DNA from: Microplitis mediator | Lineage: Eukaryota > Arthropoda > Insecta > Hymenoptera > Braconidae | Reading direction: 5' to 3' | Assembly (NCBI RefSeq): GCF_029852145.1 | Contig: NC_079973.1 | Span: 2,418,001 to 2,482,000, forward strand | Length of the DNA stretch: 64,000 nucleotides | Shown: piece after piece, positions 1-11,740 of the stretch | Layout of the letters: the number at the start of each line of letters is the position of its first letter | Position numbering within the stretch: position 1 is the stretch's first letter | Translations under genes and position numbers: made by a program | Notes under the pieces: generated by a model | What the model was told of the DNA's origin: nothing | The model's input: the letters and a program-made list of their open reading frames with translations, nothing else | The model's database searches: none

Positions 1-883
1 AATTTTACATTATTTCTTTTGTACATTCTTATGTTTTGTTTGTAAATATTTGCTATGTATGAGCTGCTTATAAAATGATATTACAATAATTATTTTTAAC
101 AAAAAAATACTGTTTTATTTTATTGTTATTCCTGATATATTTTTTTTTAATTACAATTATCAATATATAAGTGCGCGAATTCAAAAAATTACAAAATTTT
201 CACATGATCCTGAAGTTTACAGACGATTAGCAATTTTTGATTTTTTTTCAACAAGTCAATTAAAAAAAAAATGAATAAAAATTTGCAGATATAAAAAATT
301 CAAAAAATTATATGTGCAATTTTTTAAAATATTTTTTTTATGAAAATTTGTCGTTTTTAAAAATTTAAATGTAGCAGACATACGACAATTTTTGAATTAC
401 ATTTAAAAAAATTAAACAATTAAATTATCATATGGTCCTGAAGTTTACAGACGATGAGCAATTTTTGATTTTTTTTTTTCAATAAGTCAATTAAAAAAAA
501 ATAAATAAAAATTTGCATACGTAGAAAATTCAAAAAACTATAGGTGCAATTTTTTAAAATATTTTTTTACGAAAAATTGTCGTTTTTAAAAATTTAAATG
601 CAGCAGACACACGACAATTTTTGAATTACATATAAAAAAATTAAACAATTAAATTGATAAAATAAAAAAAATGCATGTAGTGATTTTTAAATTTTCTAAA
701 AGCCCATTTTTAAATATTTTTATCAAAAAAATTTTATTTTCCCATTTAAAAATTAAAAAAATTGTCAGATGTCCGCCAACTTTACTGTCATTATCATAAT
801 AATCATTTACAATTTAAAGCAACACGCGGCGGTTGCGAAATTCATTACAAAATTCAAATATATAAAAAAAAAAATGAAATAAT
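1..883. other. AT-rich intergenic, duplicated family-A-like repeats
   Basis: No gene is seen. Two related segments of about 220 bp lie in tandem, at roughly 204-420 and 430-655. Each begins with a degenerate family A end (TGATCCTGAAGTTTACAGACG) and carries the internal TGCAATTTTTTAAAATATTT block. Both end in AGCAGACATACGACAATTTT-like sequence rather than the usual family A right terminus. They look like a diverged relative of family A that was duplicated locally. Confidence 0.5.
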
Positions 884-1286
884 TTAATAAGGACGTGAGT
901 TCCTCTGGTACATGTGATGTCTGCCTCCATGTTTATCAACCCTGTCTCCACGATCCCGATCCTTCATCCCACGGAAATCTTTATGTCTGTAATTCCCGCG
1001 TGAATTTCTCGGCTGCTTGCAATACCAGGGATCAACAATCGGCGGTTCTCTTCGTTCAACATCCCGGAGTTTCTTGCTCTTAACATACTCAGGATCATCA
1101 TCAGTATACAAAAATTTAAACTCTTCTTCGCATTCTGCCAAAAACATCTGCTGCTCCTTCGTCAACTCGACTTTCCTTTCATCGGCATCTAGTAATTATG
1201 GTTAGAATTTTAATTAAAACTCAATAAATAAATAATTAATAAATATATAAATTACCTTCGATTCTTTTTTCAACTTCTTCAGACAT
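884..1286 (-). CDS. RAMAC: RNMT-activating mini-protein (RAMAC/FAM103A1-like)
   Basis: Two exons join in frame: 1256-1286 (ATG at 1286) and 884-1188, with GT/AG ends, giving about 111 residues. After a short acidic N-terminus starting MSEEVEKRIE, the protein has the RAMAC core: FKFLYTDDDPEYV, then PPIVDPWY, then an RN/RG/RD-rich tail (PRNSRGNYRHKDFRG). The known family binds the N7 cap guanine methyltransferase RNMT in the nucleus and stimulates mRNA cap methylation; the conserved N-terminal half binds RNMT and the basic tail binds RNA. The length fits animal RAMAC, though the tail is shorter than in vertebrates and lacks their Tyr/Pro-rich end. Family assignment is by motif recall; the enzymatic partner is not in this window. 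Confidence 0.8.
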
Positions 1287-1875
1287 TTTTCTTTTATTTC
1301 ACAGCATAAATTTTATTTTCCAGCTTTTTAAAATATTTAATTAACAAAAATGCTCACAATTATGATTGTTAGTCAACTCGACAATTATTTACACACTGAC
1401 CTGTCATATCATCACATGACAGCTCAGATTTATCAAAAATTAGTCACTTACCGACAGTAAGTAAGTATGAAATTTATCCAGTTGATCATTCACTCCACCA
1501 ACACCACCACCAACTTGTTTTTTTATCCAATCGTTCATTTTGTTAAATTTGCTGGTCGTTTTTCTTCGTTCCTCGTCGTGGTTGTCGTCGTACCAGCTAA
1601 TATCAATCGTAAGCACTGAGCACTTATTGTACTAGCATAACGCAGCATAAAATAATATAACAATTGCGTGGGTTCGTGCTTCCCAACCCAGACACCACAG
1701 GAATCTCACCGTCTTTTTGCGCATCAAAAAAAAATAAATAGTGCCATTATAATTATTAAGTTATAAGCTCGCGTTAGTCCGAGCACTTGATAAATAGTTA
1801 TATTATATATATAAATACGAACCGATTGATGATTTGTCTCTGAATCTGTTGTGCAATAATTCTTTTCTTTACAAC
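1287..1875. other. Divergent intergenic region RAMAC / LAMP
   Basis: About 590 bp separates the divergently transcribed RAMAC-like (-) and LAMP (+) genes and presumably carries both promoters. It includes a more GC-rich stretch around 1480-1700 but no recognisable core-promoter motif that I would defend. Confidence 0.4.
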
Positions 1876-2178
1876 ATGAAGTTCTCCATGATTATTTGTG
1901 TCTGCTGGCTGGTTATTTCAGTATCAGGTAACAAACGTCCATTTAATATTTTTAAATTAATAATCTTATATATTACCACTACTATATATATATATATAAT
2001 ATATGGTTTTAGCTTCAGTTTCATTTTAATGATTTATTTTATTGAGGCTTCAGGTTTTTTTTTATTTTTTTTTTTGCAGCAAATAAAAGCTAATGAGATC
2101 AATTATGATCTCACTATGGCAGACGACGTGACTTAGCAATATAATTTATTGTTATTTAAATCTTTTAATATTTATTTA

Positions 2179-2209
<31 letters not shown>

Positions 2210-5200
2210 TAAAATAAAACTGGTTAATAAAAATCATGAACCGGTTTTTGGTTTGAGATAAACGATCTTGGTACCATCGGTTTTTTATCTTACGTTAATT
2301 TTCGTATGATACTGAAGTTAGCTGACGTCTAATAATTTTTTTATTTTTTTAAAATGATAATCCTGAAGTTAGCCGACGTCTAATAATTTTTGAATATTTT
2401 TTTGTAAATAGTAAATCATAAAAAAAATATATTTGAAAAAATTGCACCTACAGTTTTTTAAATTTTCTATATGTGCATATTTTTATTTTTGTAATTTATT
2501 TGGTGAAAAAAAATCCAAAAATTTTTAATTGTCTATTAACTTCTGGATCATAAATAATAAAAAAAAAATATTTTAAAAAATTGCACCTCCCTGATTAAGA
2601 AAAATAATTTTAAATGATTCTAAACAATTTGAAATAATTTAAAACAATTTGAATCGACTAATATATAGATCAGGGCTATGAATTTTTTAATTTTCTTCAT
2701 GTGCATATTTTATGATATTGAATTTGGCCGACGTCTACTAATTTTTAAATTCTTAAAAAACGATAAATTATAAAAAAAAAAAAATTCAAAATAATTGCAC
2801 TGATAGATGTTTTAATTTTCTACATGTGCATATTTTTAGATTTTTTTTTGTAATTAATTAGTAGAAAAAAAAATTCAAAAATTGTTAATTGTCTGTCACC
2901 TTCAGGATCATATTTTTGGTTTTTTTTTCTTTTTCTTTTAAAAATTAAATTGTGGAAAAAAATCAAAAATTGCTGATTGCTAATTCCAAGATCATAATTT
3001 TCCTTCAATCTATACTTTGTTATCATAATTATGCATTTATATATCGTATACATTGAGAGAGTATCGTAAAAAAAGAATACAAAGGATCAAGAATACGAGG
3101 AAAGAATAAGATATCTCACAATATATTTGTGTGTTGACTCATGTCGTCATATTTCTGTATTATCAATGAAATATTATTCTCAAATAACTGTAGTTAACTA
3201 GTCTACGAGGTTTACAAATAAAAACTCCATATATATTTATAAATATATAGTAATAAATATTTGAACTGATAATAATTGAAATTTGATTTCCAAATACTTA
3301 AAAATTATCTTTTTATATCAGCGATTGCTTGTAGTTTTTACGGGTAAAAAAATATTTAAAAGTTTGAATTCAAAAGTCAAGTATTTTCAGCCTTGGATTT
3401 AGAGTTTTAAGTATTTTGATGTATCGATATATTGGAAGTTAAATATTAGGCTAGAAGACGACTGATAGACCATTCGATTGATAAATGCACATATATATAT
3501 ATGTGTATTTATATATCTATACAACTACGGCACGTATTTTAGATAAGTTATCGCCTCTTTGCTGCTAATAGTCATAGAGGACGTTAATATTTAATATGCA
3601 TCATATTTTATAAGTTACCAGAGATGCAAGCATATGAATAATATTTATTTTTTATAAATCTTGATCGTTAAATAAAATGACGGGTTTTATACTGACGCAA
3701 GTGGGATTAAGAAGCCGGAAAATCGGCCTGCATTTGAAGGAAAAATAAAATTTATATAGTATAATAATAATTGATATAAATGTATACATCTGCATTACTT
3801 TGTTGCAAGATGTCTGCGTAATTTGAACTTGGGACGTTACAATCAATGCGTAAGCGTTGTGATAACGATGGAAAATTACTCAGAGATATTTAATACTAAT
3901 TATTTTTTCTATGAGTTATAAGTTTAATTATTTGATGTTAATTTAATTTTTAAAAAATTTATTAAATTGCAGGTCAACCAGCAGATAAAATTGACTCAAC
4001 AAAAAACGTCGTCAGAACTTCAGATACTTATCCTCCGGAACCTGCCCCTGATACTAATAATACAACTACCGTAAAACCTACTCCAGAACCAACTCCTCCA
4101 GGTCCAGAGCCAACTCCTCCAGGTCCAGAACCAACTCCGACGCCAAATACAACTACAACAGAACCGACAACAACAACAACAGCGAAAACAACAACGACGA
4201 CAACGACATTGGCACCAAATACTACGACGTCAACGACTACGACGACTACTGCAACACCGCCAACTCCAGCACCGACACCTGGTCCAGCACCAGCTCCAAA
4301 GTCTGGAAAATGGATCGTCAATGGCACAAACCACACATGCATTGTCGTTAAAATGGCTGCGCAGTTTAACGTGACATACCTAAACAAAGATAATAAAGTA
4401 TGTATCAAAGTTCTGCGTATTATAATCTGAGCATATTTAAATTATAATAACATTTGTTTATTTACTGTTTTTTTAATTGCAGAATGTATCGCAGCTAATA
4501 ACATTGCCGAGTGATAACATGACCACGAACGCCAGCGGAGATTGCGGAGCTAATGAGCAGTTTATTATGATCTCGTGGAATTCTACAGTAGCTTTCAATG
4601 ATTCTCTAGTCTTGCATTTCAACAAAAATGGAACCAAGTACTCGTTGCATCACATTGAGACATACTTGGCACCTGCGGAATTACCCAATTATCAATACAG
4701 TACGCATATTTCTCTTTGATGCACGGCGAAAATTTTTTATTTACTTGGTTGGATGTTGATAAACTATTTTTAATTGCAGGCACGACATTGATGCTGATGC
4801 ACAACACAAGTGAATACCCAATAGCTGTGAGCAATTCATACAGATGTGCTAAGGCGGTTAAATTAAATCTTAATTCAAATGTACCAAACACAACAGCTGT
4901 ACTTGAAATATCTGATCTACAGTTCCAAGCTTTCAGAAGCGACAACACTACAACATTTGGATTTGGTAATTGTTTTTTTTTTAATTTTATCAAATTTAAA
5001 TTAAAGTAAAAGACCTAGTACTCCGATCAGGGAACTAATACCTGATCAGGGAACTAGTAGATGATCAGAGAACTAGTACCTGATTAGGAAACTAGTATCT
5101 GATTACTCCATGCACTTGTATATCTATATTTAGTATATATAGATATACAAATATATGAGTGGTCGGGTACTGGGTCTCTTAACTTACTTCACAATATTCA

Positions 5201-5391
5201 TATTAAATTAATAAAAATATATACTAATATGTTTTCGTAAATGAATTATAGCTGAAGACTGCGCTTTCGAAACTCAAGACGTCGTACCAATAGCTGTAGG
5301 CTGTGCTTTGATAGCTCTTGTAATAATTGTCCTGGCTGCTTATCTCGTCGGCCGTCGACGTAGTCAGGCACGCGGATACCGTAGTATGTAA
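1876..5391 (+). CDS. Lamp1: Lysosome-associated membrane glycoprotein (LAMP1-like)
   Basis: Five exons: 1876-1927, 3973-4397, 4483-4699, 4780-4965 and 5252-5391, all with GT/AG ends and consistent phases. The protein starts with a signal peptide ([18 protein letters not shown]). A Thr/Pro-rich hinge with PGPEPTPP and poly-Thr runs follows. Next is a single luminal LAMP domain rich in N-x-S/T sites with spaced cysteines, then one transmembrane helix ([22 protein letters not shown]). A short basic tail ends in GYRSM. That tail is the family's GY-x-x-hydrophobic lysosomal sorting signal at the extreme C-terminus. The known role is as a heavily glycosylated protein of the late endosome/lysosome membrane. 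Intron 1 (about 2 kb) contains family A repeats; intron 4 contains the dispersed minisatellite. Confidence 0.88.
2304..2550. repeat. Family A inverted-repeat element(s) in LAMP intron 1
   Basis: Starts TGATACTGAAGTTAGCTGAC, contains TTGCACCTACAG and TGTGCATATTTTT internal blocks, and ends TTAACTTCTGGATCA. The left end is partly duplicated (a second AATCCTGAAGTTAGCCGACG near 2358). Confidence 0.6.
2712..2910. repeat. Family A inverted-repeat element in LAMP intron 1
   Basis: Degenerate termini TGATATTGAATTTGGCCGAC and GTCTGTCACCTTCAGGATCA flank the shared TTTCTACATGTGCATATTT block. A partial third copy follows to about 3000. Confidence 0.6.
5013..5106. repeat. Minisatellite, GATCAGGGAACTAGTACCT-type units
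   Basis: Four to five units of about 18-20 bp (GATCAGGGAACTAGTA and variants) sit in LAMP intron 4. The reverse complement of this unit builds the much longer array at 61715-62312. The flank AAAAGACCTAGTACTCC mirrors that array's edge ACTAGGTCTTTTTACC. Confidence 0.75.
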
Positions 5392-7108
5392 AATATAACG
5401 TAATTACTTGGTTAAATTACTACCAAAATCGAAGTTTTTTCTTTTTTATTATTTTTTCATAAATCAAATTAATTTTTCTATTGTCAAGATTTAAAATCTT
5501 GTTTATTATTATCATTATAATTATTATAACTACAATCATAATTATTATTTTTTTGTTTCATTTATGTGATTATTTTATAAATTTAAGCGAATTTATTAAT
5601 TGTAAAGGTAAATTTTTGTATATTTACCACTGTATCCTCAATCATGATTACTTTATTTTATTTTTGAATTATTTACATTTACATATAATTATTAATTGAT
5701 ATAAATAATATAATTATAATTATAATAAATATACATGTATAAATTGGATACAAAAATAGTATTAAAATTCATTATTGTTACTTAATAAATTCAATTATTA
5801 AAAATATATATATTTTTTTTTATTTTTTTATTTTAGCGCCACTTTAATTTAAATATTTAAACTGACTAATTATTTTTAATTAATTCAACTTTTTGTTCAT
5901 TTCCAAATTATTATGATCCTGAAGTTTGCAGACAATTAACAAAAAAACTAAAAATATGTACATGTAGAAAATTTTAAAAACTACAGGTGCAATTTATGAA
6001 GTTTTCTAAATAATTTATCGTTTTTAAAAATTCAGAAATTATTAGACTTCGGCTAACTTCAGTATCAATAATTAAATATGAGTGTGAATGTAACTGACAG
6101 GTGGGAATTTTTTGAATTTTTGAATAAATAAATAAAATGTAAGTAGAGTAAAAATTCAAAAATGCATATTTAGATAAATGAAAAATCTGTACGCGCATTT
6201 ATTTAAATTTCATTATTTTTACTCATTTATTTATTTGAAATTTATAAATTCTTATGTCTGATGTATTCACTCATTAAATTGCAGATTTCAAATTATGATC
6301 CTGAAGTTAGCAGACAATTAAAAATTTTCAAATTTTGTTTTCAACGATTTAATTTGAAGAAAAAAAAAAACTAAAAATATGCACATGTAGAAAAATAAAA
6401 ACACTACAGGTGCAATTTTTTAAAATATATATATATTTTTTTTTTATGGATTTTTAAAAAATTCAAAATTTAATAAACGTCGTCTAATTTTAGTATCGTT
6501 TCAAAATGATCCTGAAGTTAGAAAACAATTAACAATTTTTGAATTTTTTTTTTCAATAAATCAGTTGCAAAAAAATAAAATAAAAATGCACACGTAGAAA
6601 ATTAAAAAAGCTACAGGTGCAATTTTTTAAATATTTCGTTTTTTTAAAATTTATCATTTTTTAAAAATTCAAAAACTATTAGACGTCGGTTAACTTCAAT
6701 ATCATTTCAAATTCCGAGTATTTGAACTTAAGGACAGCAATCAAAATATTAATAAGTGGGTATATATTTATTGATGATAAACAAAACATTAAACCTTTCA
6801 AATTAATTTAAATTCCAAATTTTTTTCAATTACCTGTCATATTAATTATTTTTATCAAATTCAATTTTCATTAACACGAAATTTAATTAGCGTTTCAGTG
6901 AATTATTTTTTTTTTAATTGATGTCAATCCCGATAGGGGCGGTAGTGATTTTTTGTTTACATTCGATTTTTGTAACCATCCAGGTTCGAAAACTGGAACT
7001 GTAAATATTTTCTTTTATCTTTTATATATTTTTTGATGACCTAAGCTATTAAAAGTATTAATTATAAATAAAAACATAGTAATTAAATTTTGTAATAAAC
7101 AATAAAAA
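5392..7108. other. Intergenic LAMP-DNMT1, repeat-filled
   Basis: AT-rich; holds family A copies near 5912-6068, 6295-6500 and 6508-6703 and a family B copy at about 6079-6275. The last 200 bp before 7109 lack repeats and presumably hold the DNMT1 promoter and 5' UTR. No other gene seen. Confidence 0.5.
6295..6703. repeat. Two adjacent family A elements
   Basis: The first copy (about 6295-6500) runs from TGATCCTGAAGTTAGCAGAC to a degenerate TAATTTTAGTATCG. The second (about 6508-6703) runs from ATGATCCTGAAGTTAGAAAA to GTCGGTTAACTTCAATATCAT and is flanked by TTCAAA on both sides. Both share the ATGCACACGTAGAAAATT-type interior. Confidence 0.65.
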
Positions 7109-10100
7109 ATGTCAAAAAGTGATAAAATAAACAAAAGTCAACGAAAAAGAAAACCAACGACCGATTTAACGAAAGACAATCCCAGGAATTCAAAACGCCG
7201 AAAAGAAAGTACTGAAAATAATTCAAAAAATGGGATGACAATAAATAATAATAACACAGGAAGTAAAAGTAAGGCCTGTAAAATATGTAATCAGCAACTA
7301 AATGAACTGGAGTTTCTCGATTCGCTTCCTGAGGATGCTGTTGAGGAGGTGATCGCACTGGCTGATAATAAATTATCCTTTGAAACTGATATCGATTTTT
7401 TGGAAGACTTTAGACCCACTTACAGGCTCACGAACTTCAGGTAAATTACCCACTAAATTAATTAATGTCCTAATTAAAAATTAATTTATTTTATTTTTAG
7501 TGTTTACGATGATGAGAATCATTTGTGTAGATTTGATACCGGGTTGATAGAATCAAATGTATATTTGTATTGCTGCGGAGTAATATTGCCAATCCATGAC
7601 AAGGATCCAGCGAATCCAACTGGTACCTGGACCCAGAAAATAGGCCCGATAAATGAGTGGTACACAACTGGGTACGATGGTGGTCCCCATCAACCCATTT
7701 TACTCAGTTCCCCTTACGCTGAATATTATTTGACTTCTCCAGCAGATTCTTACAAACCTTTCATGGATTCAGTTGTTGAAAAAGTTTATTTAAGCAAAGT
7801 CGTCATTGAATTTCTCACCTCAAGAGACGATCCGACTTACGAAGACCTTCTGGATGAGCTACAAGTATACATATATATTTTTTTTCTATTAATTTTTTTC
7901 CTAGACAGTAATTATTACTGATAAAATTTTTTCCAGACTGTGAAATTGCCTGAAGGAGTGAGTCTGGCTGAAGAATCATTACTGAAATACGCTCAGTTTA
8001 TTTGTGACCAAGTGACGTCATTTGACGTTAACTCTGCAGAAGATGACAGCGATGACTTTCCACTTCTCACTACATCTTGCATGCGTTCAATAATAAAATT
8101 GACAGGTGCCACGGTAGGCCATGACGCAAAGCAGACAAAAACCAATGAAATATCTTCAGTGAAAAAAAAATCAATGCCGAAAATGATCCTCACTAAGTTG
8201 GTTTATCAGATAGTAAATAAATTTTTTTCTAATGAAGATGCTAATACCCAAGAACTCTTTGCTACCAGACAGTCAATGAGTTGCGGGACTTGCATCGAAT
8301 GCCTGAAGCCAGAATGCGGTCGCTGCGCAGCTTGTAGGAAGAATAAGAAATCTAGGAATCAAGACTCTGTTTGTGTAAAACGCAGGTGTCCGAACAAAGC
8401 CATCGAGGCCGCTGACTCAGACACTGAGTCTCTGGATGACAAGAATAATTGTTTTAAAAAAATTGAAGGTGTTCCTGAGATACTTGAAAATATGAAAGTG
8501 CCTTCGAAAAAAATTAGATGGATCAGTTCACCTGTCAGTGAAAAAAATAATCGCACTTATTATGGCAAAGCTGCTGTCAATTCTACTGCAATATACATCA
8601 ATGACTTTGTAAAAATAAAATCAAATAATCCAAGATTTGAACTGATTGCTAAAGTCGCGACCATGTGGGAAGAAGACGGCGAGCAGAAAGCTCACGTTAA
8701 TTGTTTTTATAATAGCAGAGACACTATTTTAGGAGATCTTGGTGATAAGTATGAGCTGTTTGCTAGCAGCCAGTGTGCTGATATATTTTTACAGTGCATT
8801 GACAGTCCTGTTGTGGTAAGGAGACGTAATGTTCCAGTAAAGTGGGCTAAGTTAGGCGACACTGGGCTCAGTGTCAAAGGATTAATGTCAATAGAGAAAA
8901 ATTATTTTTATCAAATGCACTACACTCCGGAGACTGCCAGGTTTGAGTATTTAGGCCTGGGTCCCAAGAAGCGTAGAGATTCATGTCTTGTTTGTTTGGG
9001 TAAAACTGAAGCTGATGTTCTCCAGCCGAAAGTACTTGAGCCAGATCTTCAAAACCGATTATATTACGGTGCACTTTTGTATAAAAATGAGGAGTACAGA
9101 GTCAAAGCTGGCGTGTACATCAACCCGGCAGTCGTTAAATTTAAATACAAATTTTCTGTACCCGTTCCTGAGAAACTGAAGCAAGTGGACGAGGAATTGT
9201 ATCCTGAGTACTGGAGAAAATATGCCACTGGAGACCATGTCAAGGGATCTAATTACGACACACCTGAACCTTTTGCTATTGGATGCGTCAAAGCAATCTG
9301 CTCAATGCGCGAAGATAATTTGAAAGCTGAAGATATTTATTTAGTTGTTAATAAAATGTACAGAAGTGAAAATACACATGAAAGTACTCGAGCTGCTATG
9401 GCAGATATCAATATGTTGTTTTGGAGCGACGAAGAGGTAGAAGTCCCTCTGACAGCAATTATGGGCAAGTGTAATATTTTTTACAAGCCTTCAGAAGACG
9501 ACGTAAATTTCGTTAATCATCAGTTTTATTTCACTCAAGCGTACAATGCTGAGGAAGAATTATTTGAGTCTCCTCCGGACGATGTTAAGAAACTGATGGT
9601 AAATATTTCAGAGAACCAGGAGTCGAAGGAAGTGAAGCCTTTGAAGACACTGGATATTTTTGCCGGGTGCGGCGGATTGTCTCAGGGGTTATCAGCCGCG
9701 GGAGTTGCTGACGTGCGATGGGCGATTGAGAAAGACCCGGCAGCCGCGAGAGCTTTTGTAAAAAATCACCCTGATGTCAAGATGTACGAAGGAGACTGTA
9801 ATGTTTTACTAGATTCCATTATACAGAAAGAAAAAGAAAGTTTACCGCAGAAAGGTGACATTGAATTACTGTGCGGCGGACCTCCTTGCCAAGGCTTCAG
9901 TGGACTGAATCGTTTTAACGGCAGTCAGTATTCAAATTTAAAGAATGCTCTGCTCTTTACATTTTTATCTTACTGTGATTATTACAGACCCAAGTACGTT
10001 GTCATGGAGAATGTCAAGAATTTTGTCTTTCATCACAAGGGATTGATGCTGAAGCTCGCAATGTACTGCTTTTTACAAATCGGCTATCAATGCACATTCG

Positions 10101-11050
10101 CTATCCTCCAGGCAGGAAATTTCGGCTTACCCCAGTCCCGCAGAAGAATAATTTTACTCGCAGCAGCACCTGGACAGAAATTACCAGCATTCCCAGAACC
10201 TTTGCACGTTTTCAGCAAACGCGCATGGCAGCTAGACGTCGTGATCGACGGAACGAAGTACTCTGGTAATTTTTCATGGAAAGATTCGGCTCCTTACCGT
10301 ACAACCTGCGTCCGCGACGCCATCGGAGATCTTCCCGCCATCAGCAATGGAGAAAATAGAATTCAAATAAATTATCAAAACGACGCGATGTCTTCTTTCC
10401 AGCGAATCATGCGGGAAAATGAAACCACCGGATTTATCACCGATCATATTTGTAAAAAAATGTCTCCACTTGTAGAAGCGCGGATGTCTCACATTCCAAC
10501 GAATGCCGGCGCAGACTGGCGCGATCTTCCCAATATTATTGTCGAACTGAGTGACGGAACCAGTACCAGAAAATTGGAGTATCGTCATGAGGATTCTTCA
10601 GGTAAATTACGAGGAGTATGCGCTTGTGCAGCTGGAAAATTGTGTGATTTAAAAGATCGGCAGGAAAATACGTTGATACCCTGGTGTTTGCCGCACACTG
10701 GACATCGACACAATGGATGGGCTGGGACTTATGGTCGTTTGGATTGGAATGGATTCTTTGGTACCACTATCACTAATCCTGAACCTTTAGGAAAGCAGGT
10801 AAATTATTTAAATAATTTTTTTAACGTAAACTATTTATTTAAAAAATTATTTGATTCATTACAGGGCAGAGTTTTGCATCCAGAACAAAATCGTGTAGTG
10901 AGCGTACGTGAGTGTGCAAGATCACAAGGTTTTAAAGACAATTATGTATTTAATGGATCTGTTATTGATAAGTACCGACAAATTGGTAATGCGGTGCCTC
11001 CACCACTTGCCAAAGCAATTGGATTGGAAATTAAAAAAGTGTTATTATAA
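7109..11050 (+). CDS. Dnmt1: DNA (cytosine-5) methyltransferase 1 (maintenance)
   Basis: Four exons (7109-7440, 7501-7864, 7937-10798, 10865-11050) give 1,247 residues. The N-terminus is short and basic. Then come a replication-foci (RFD) domain beginning near residue 60, and a CXXC zinc finger (from Cys348: CGTCIECLKPECGRCAACRK). BAH1 is at about 448-530 and BAH2 at about 607-778, followed by a complete C5-methyltransferase domain. Visible catalytic motifs: SAM loop DIFAGCGG at 805, catalytic PCQ with Cys883 in GGPPCQGFSG, the ENV motif, QSRRR, and GNAVPPP near the C-terminus. Known role: copies CpG methylation onto hemimethylated DNA after replication in the nucleus. The vertebrate DMAP1/PIP-box N-terminus is missing, as in many insects. 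The third intron is only 66 nt and open in frame (see findings). All catalytic residues are intact. Confidence 0.95.
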
Positions 11051-11740
11051 ATTTTTAAATTATTTATATTAATTAATTAATTAATTAATATTTAAGTAGG
11101 TATGGAATTTATTTTAAAAGAGTAAGATATTTTGATAATAAATATATTTAATAATTTATAATAAATATATGCTATTGATTTTTTTTATGTCCTCAAGTAG
11201 CACAGAGACAACTTTAAGATACCGTTTAAAAGGATGAGAAATTTTTTTGTGTAGAAATTTTTCGGGCTTTTCTTTGAAAAACTCTGAAAAAGTCTTTAGA
11301 ACTTTAGAACTGAGTTTTTCAGAGAAAATTCTCAAAAATTTCCACCAGAGAAAGCCATTTTTTTTTTTCAAGCAGATATTTTTTCGATGACGTAAATTTG
11401 TGATTTTTTTCAAAATTTACCGCCTTATCGATGGGCCAAAAAGCAGCCTCAAAACTGATATCTTCTTGATGTCACAAATCTGCTTCTTGAGTAATTTGAA
11501 TTTGAATTTAAATTTTCGAATTTTTAAATTTTTTTAAATTTAATTTACAAATTAAAGTAAATAGAGGGATTTAAAAATTGATGCGCGCGCCGCGCAACAG
11601 CTGAGATACGTGTTCGTGGTCACTCGGTGACGTTGACTAAATTTAATTCTACATGTTCTAATTTTATTATTATATATATACATTTTATTTAAATATTAGT
11701 AACAAATTTAGGTGATAGTAATTTATTTAAAAAATTAATA
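11051..11740. other. Intergenic DNMT1-TMCO1 with repeat remnant
   Basis: From about 11160 to 11490 lies a repeat remnant related to the element at 60105-60936 (shared GCAGATATTTTTTCGATGACGT-like and AAAAAGCAGCCTC blocks). Short open frames inside it on the minus strand are low-complexity and not convincing. About 11580-11740 is the probable TMCO1 promoter/5' UTR, with a small GC-rich patch (GATGCGCGCGCCGCGC). Confidence 0.45.

Noticed and set aside
4028..4408. Val/Gly-rich 126-codon frame on the minus strand
   Set aside because: It is the antisense shadow of the Thr/Pro-rich LAMP hinge.
11156..11413. Lys/Phe-rich 85-codon minus-strand frame downstream of DNMT1
   Set aside because: It lies in a low-complexity repeat remnant shared with 60105-60936 and has no domain or splice context.
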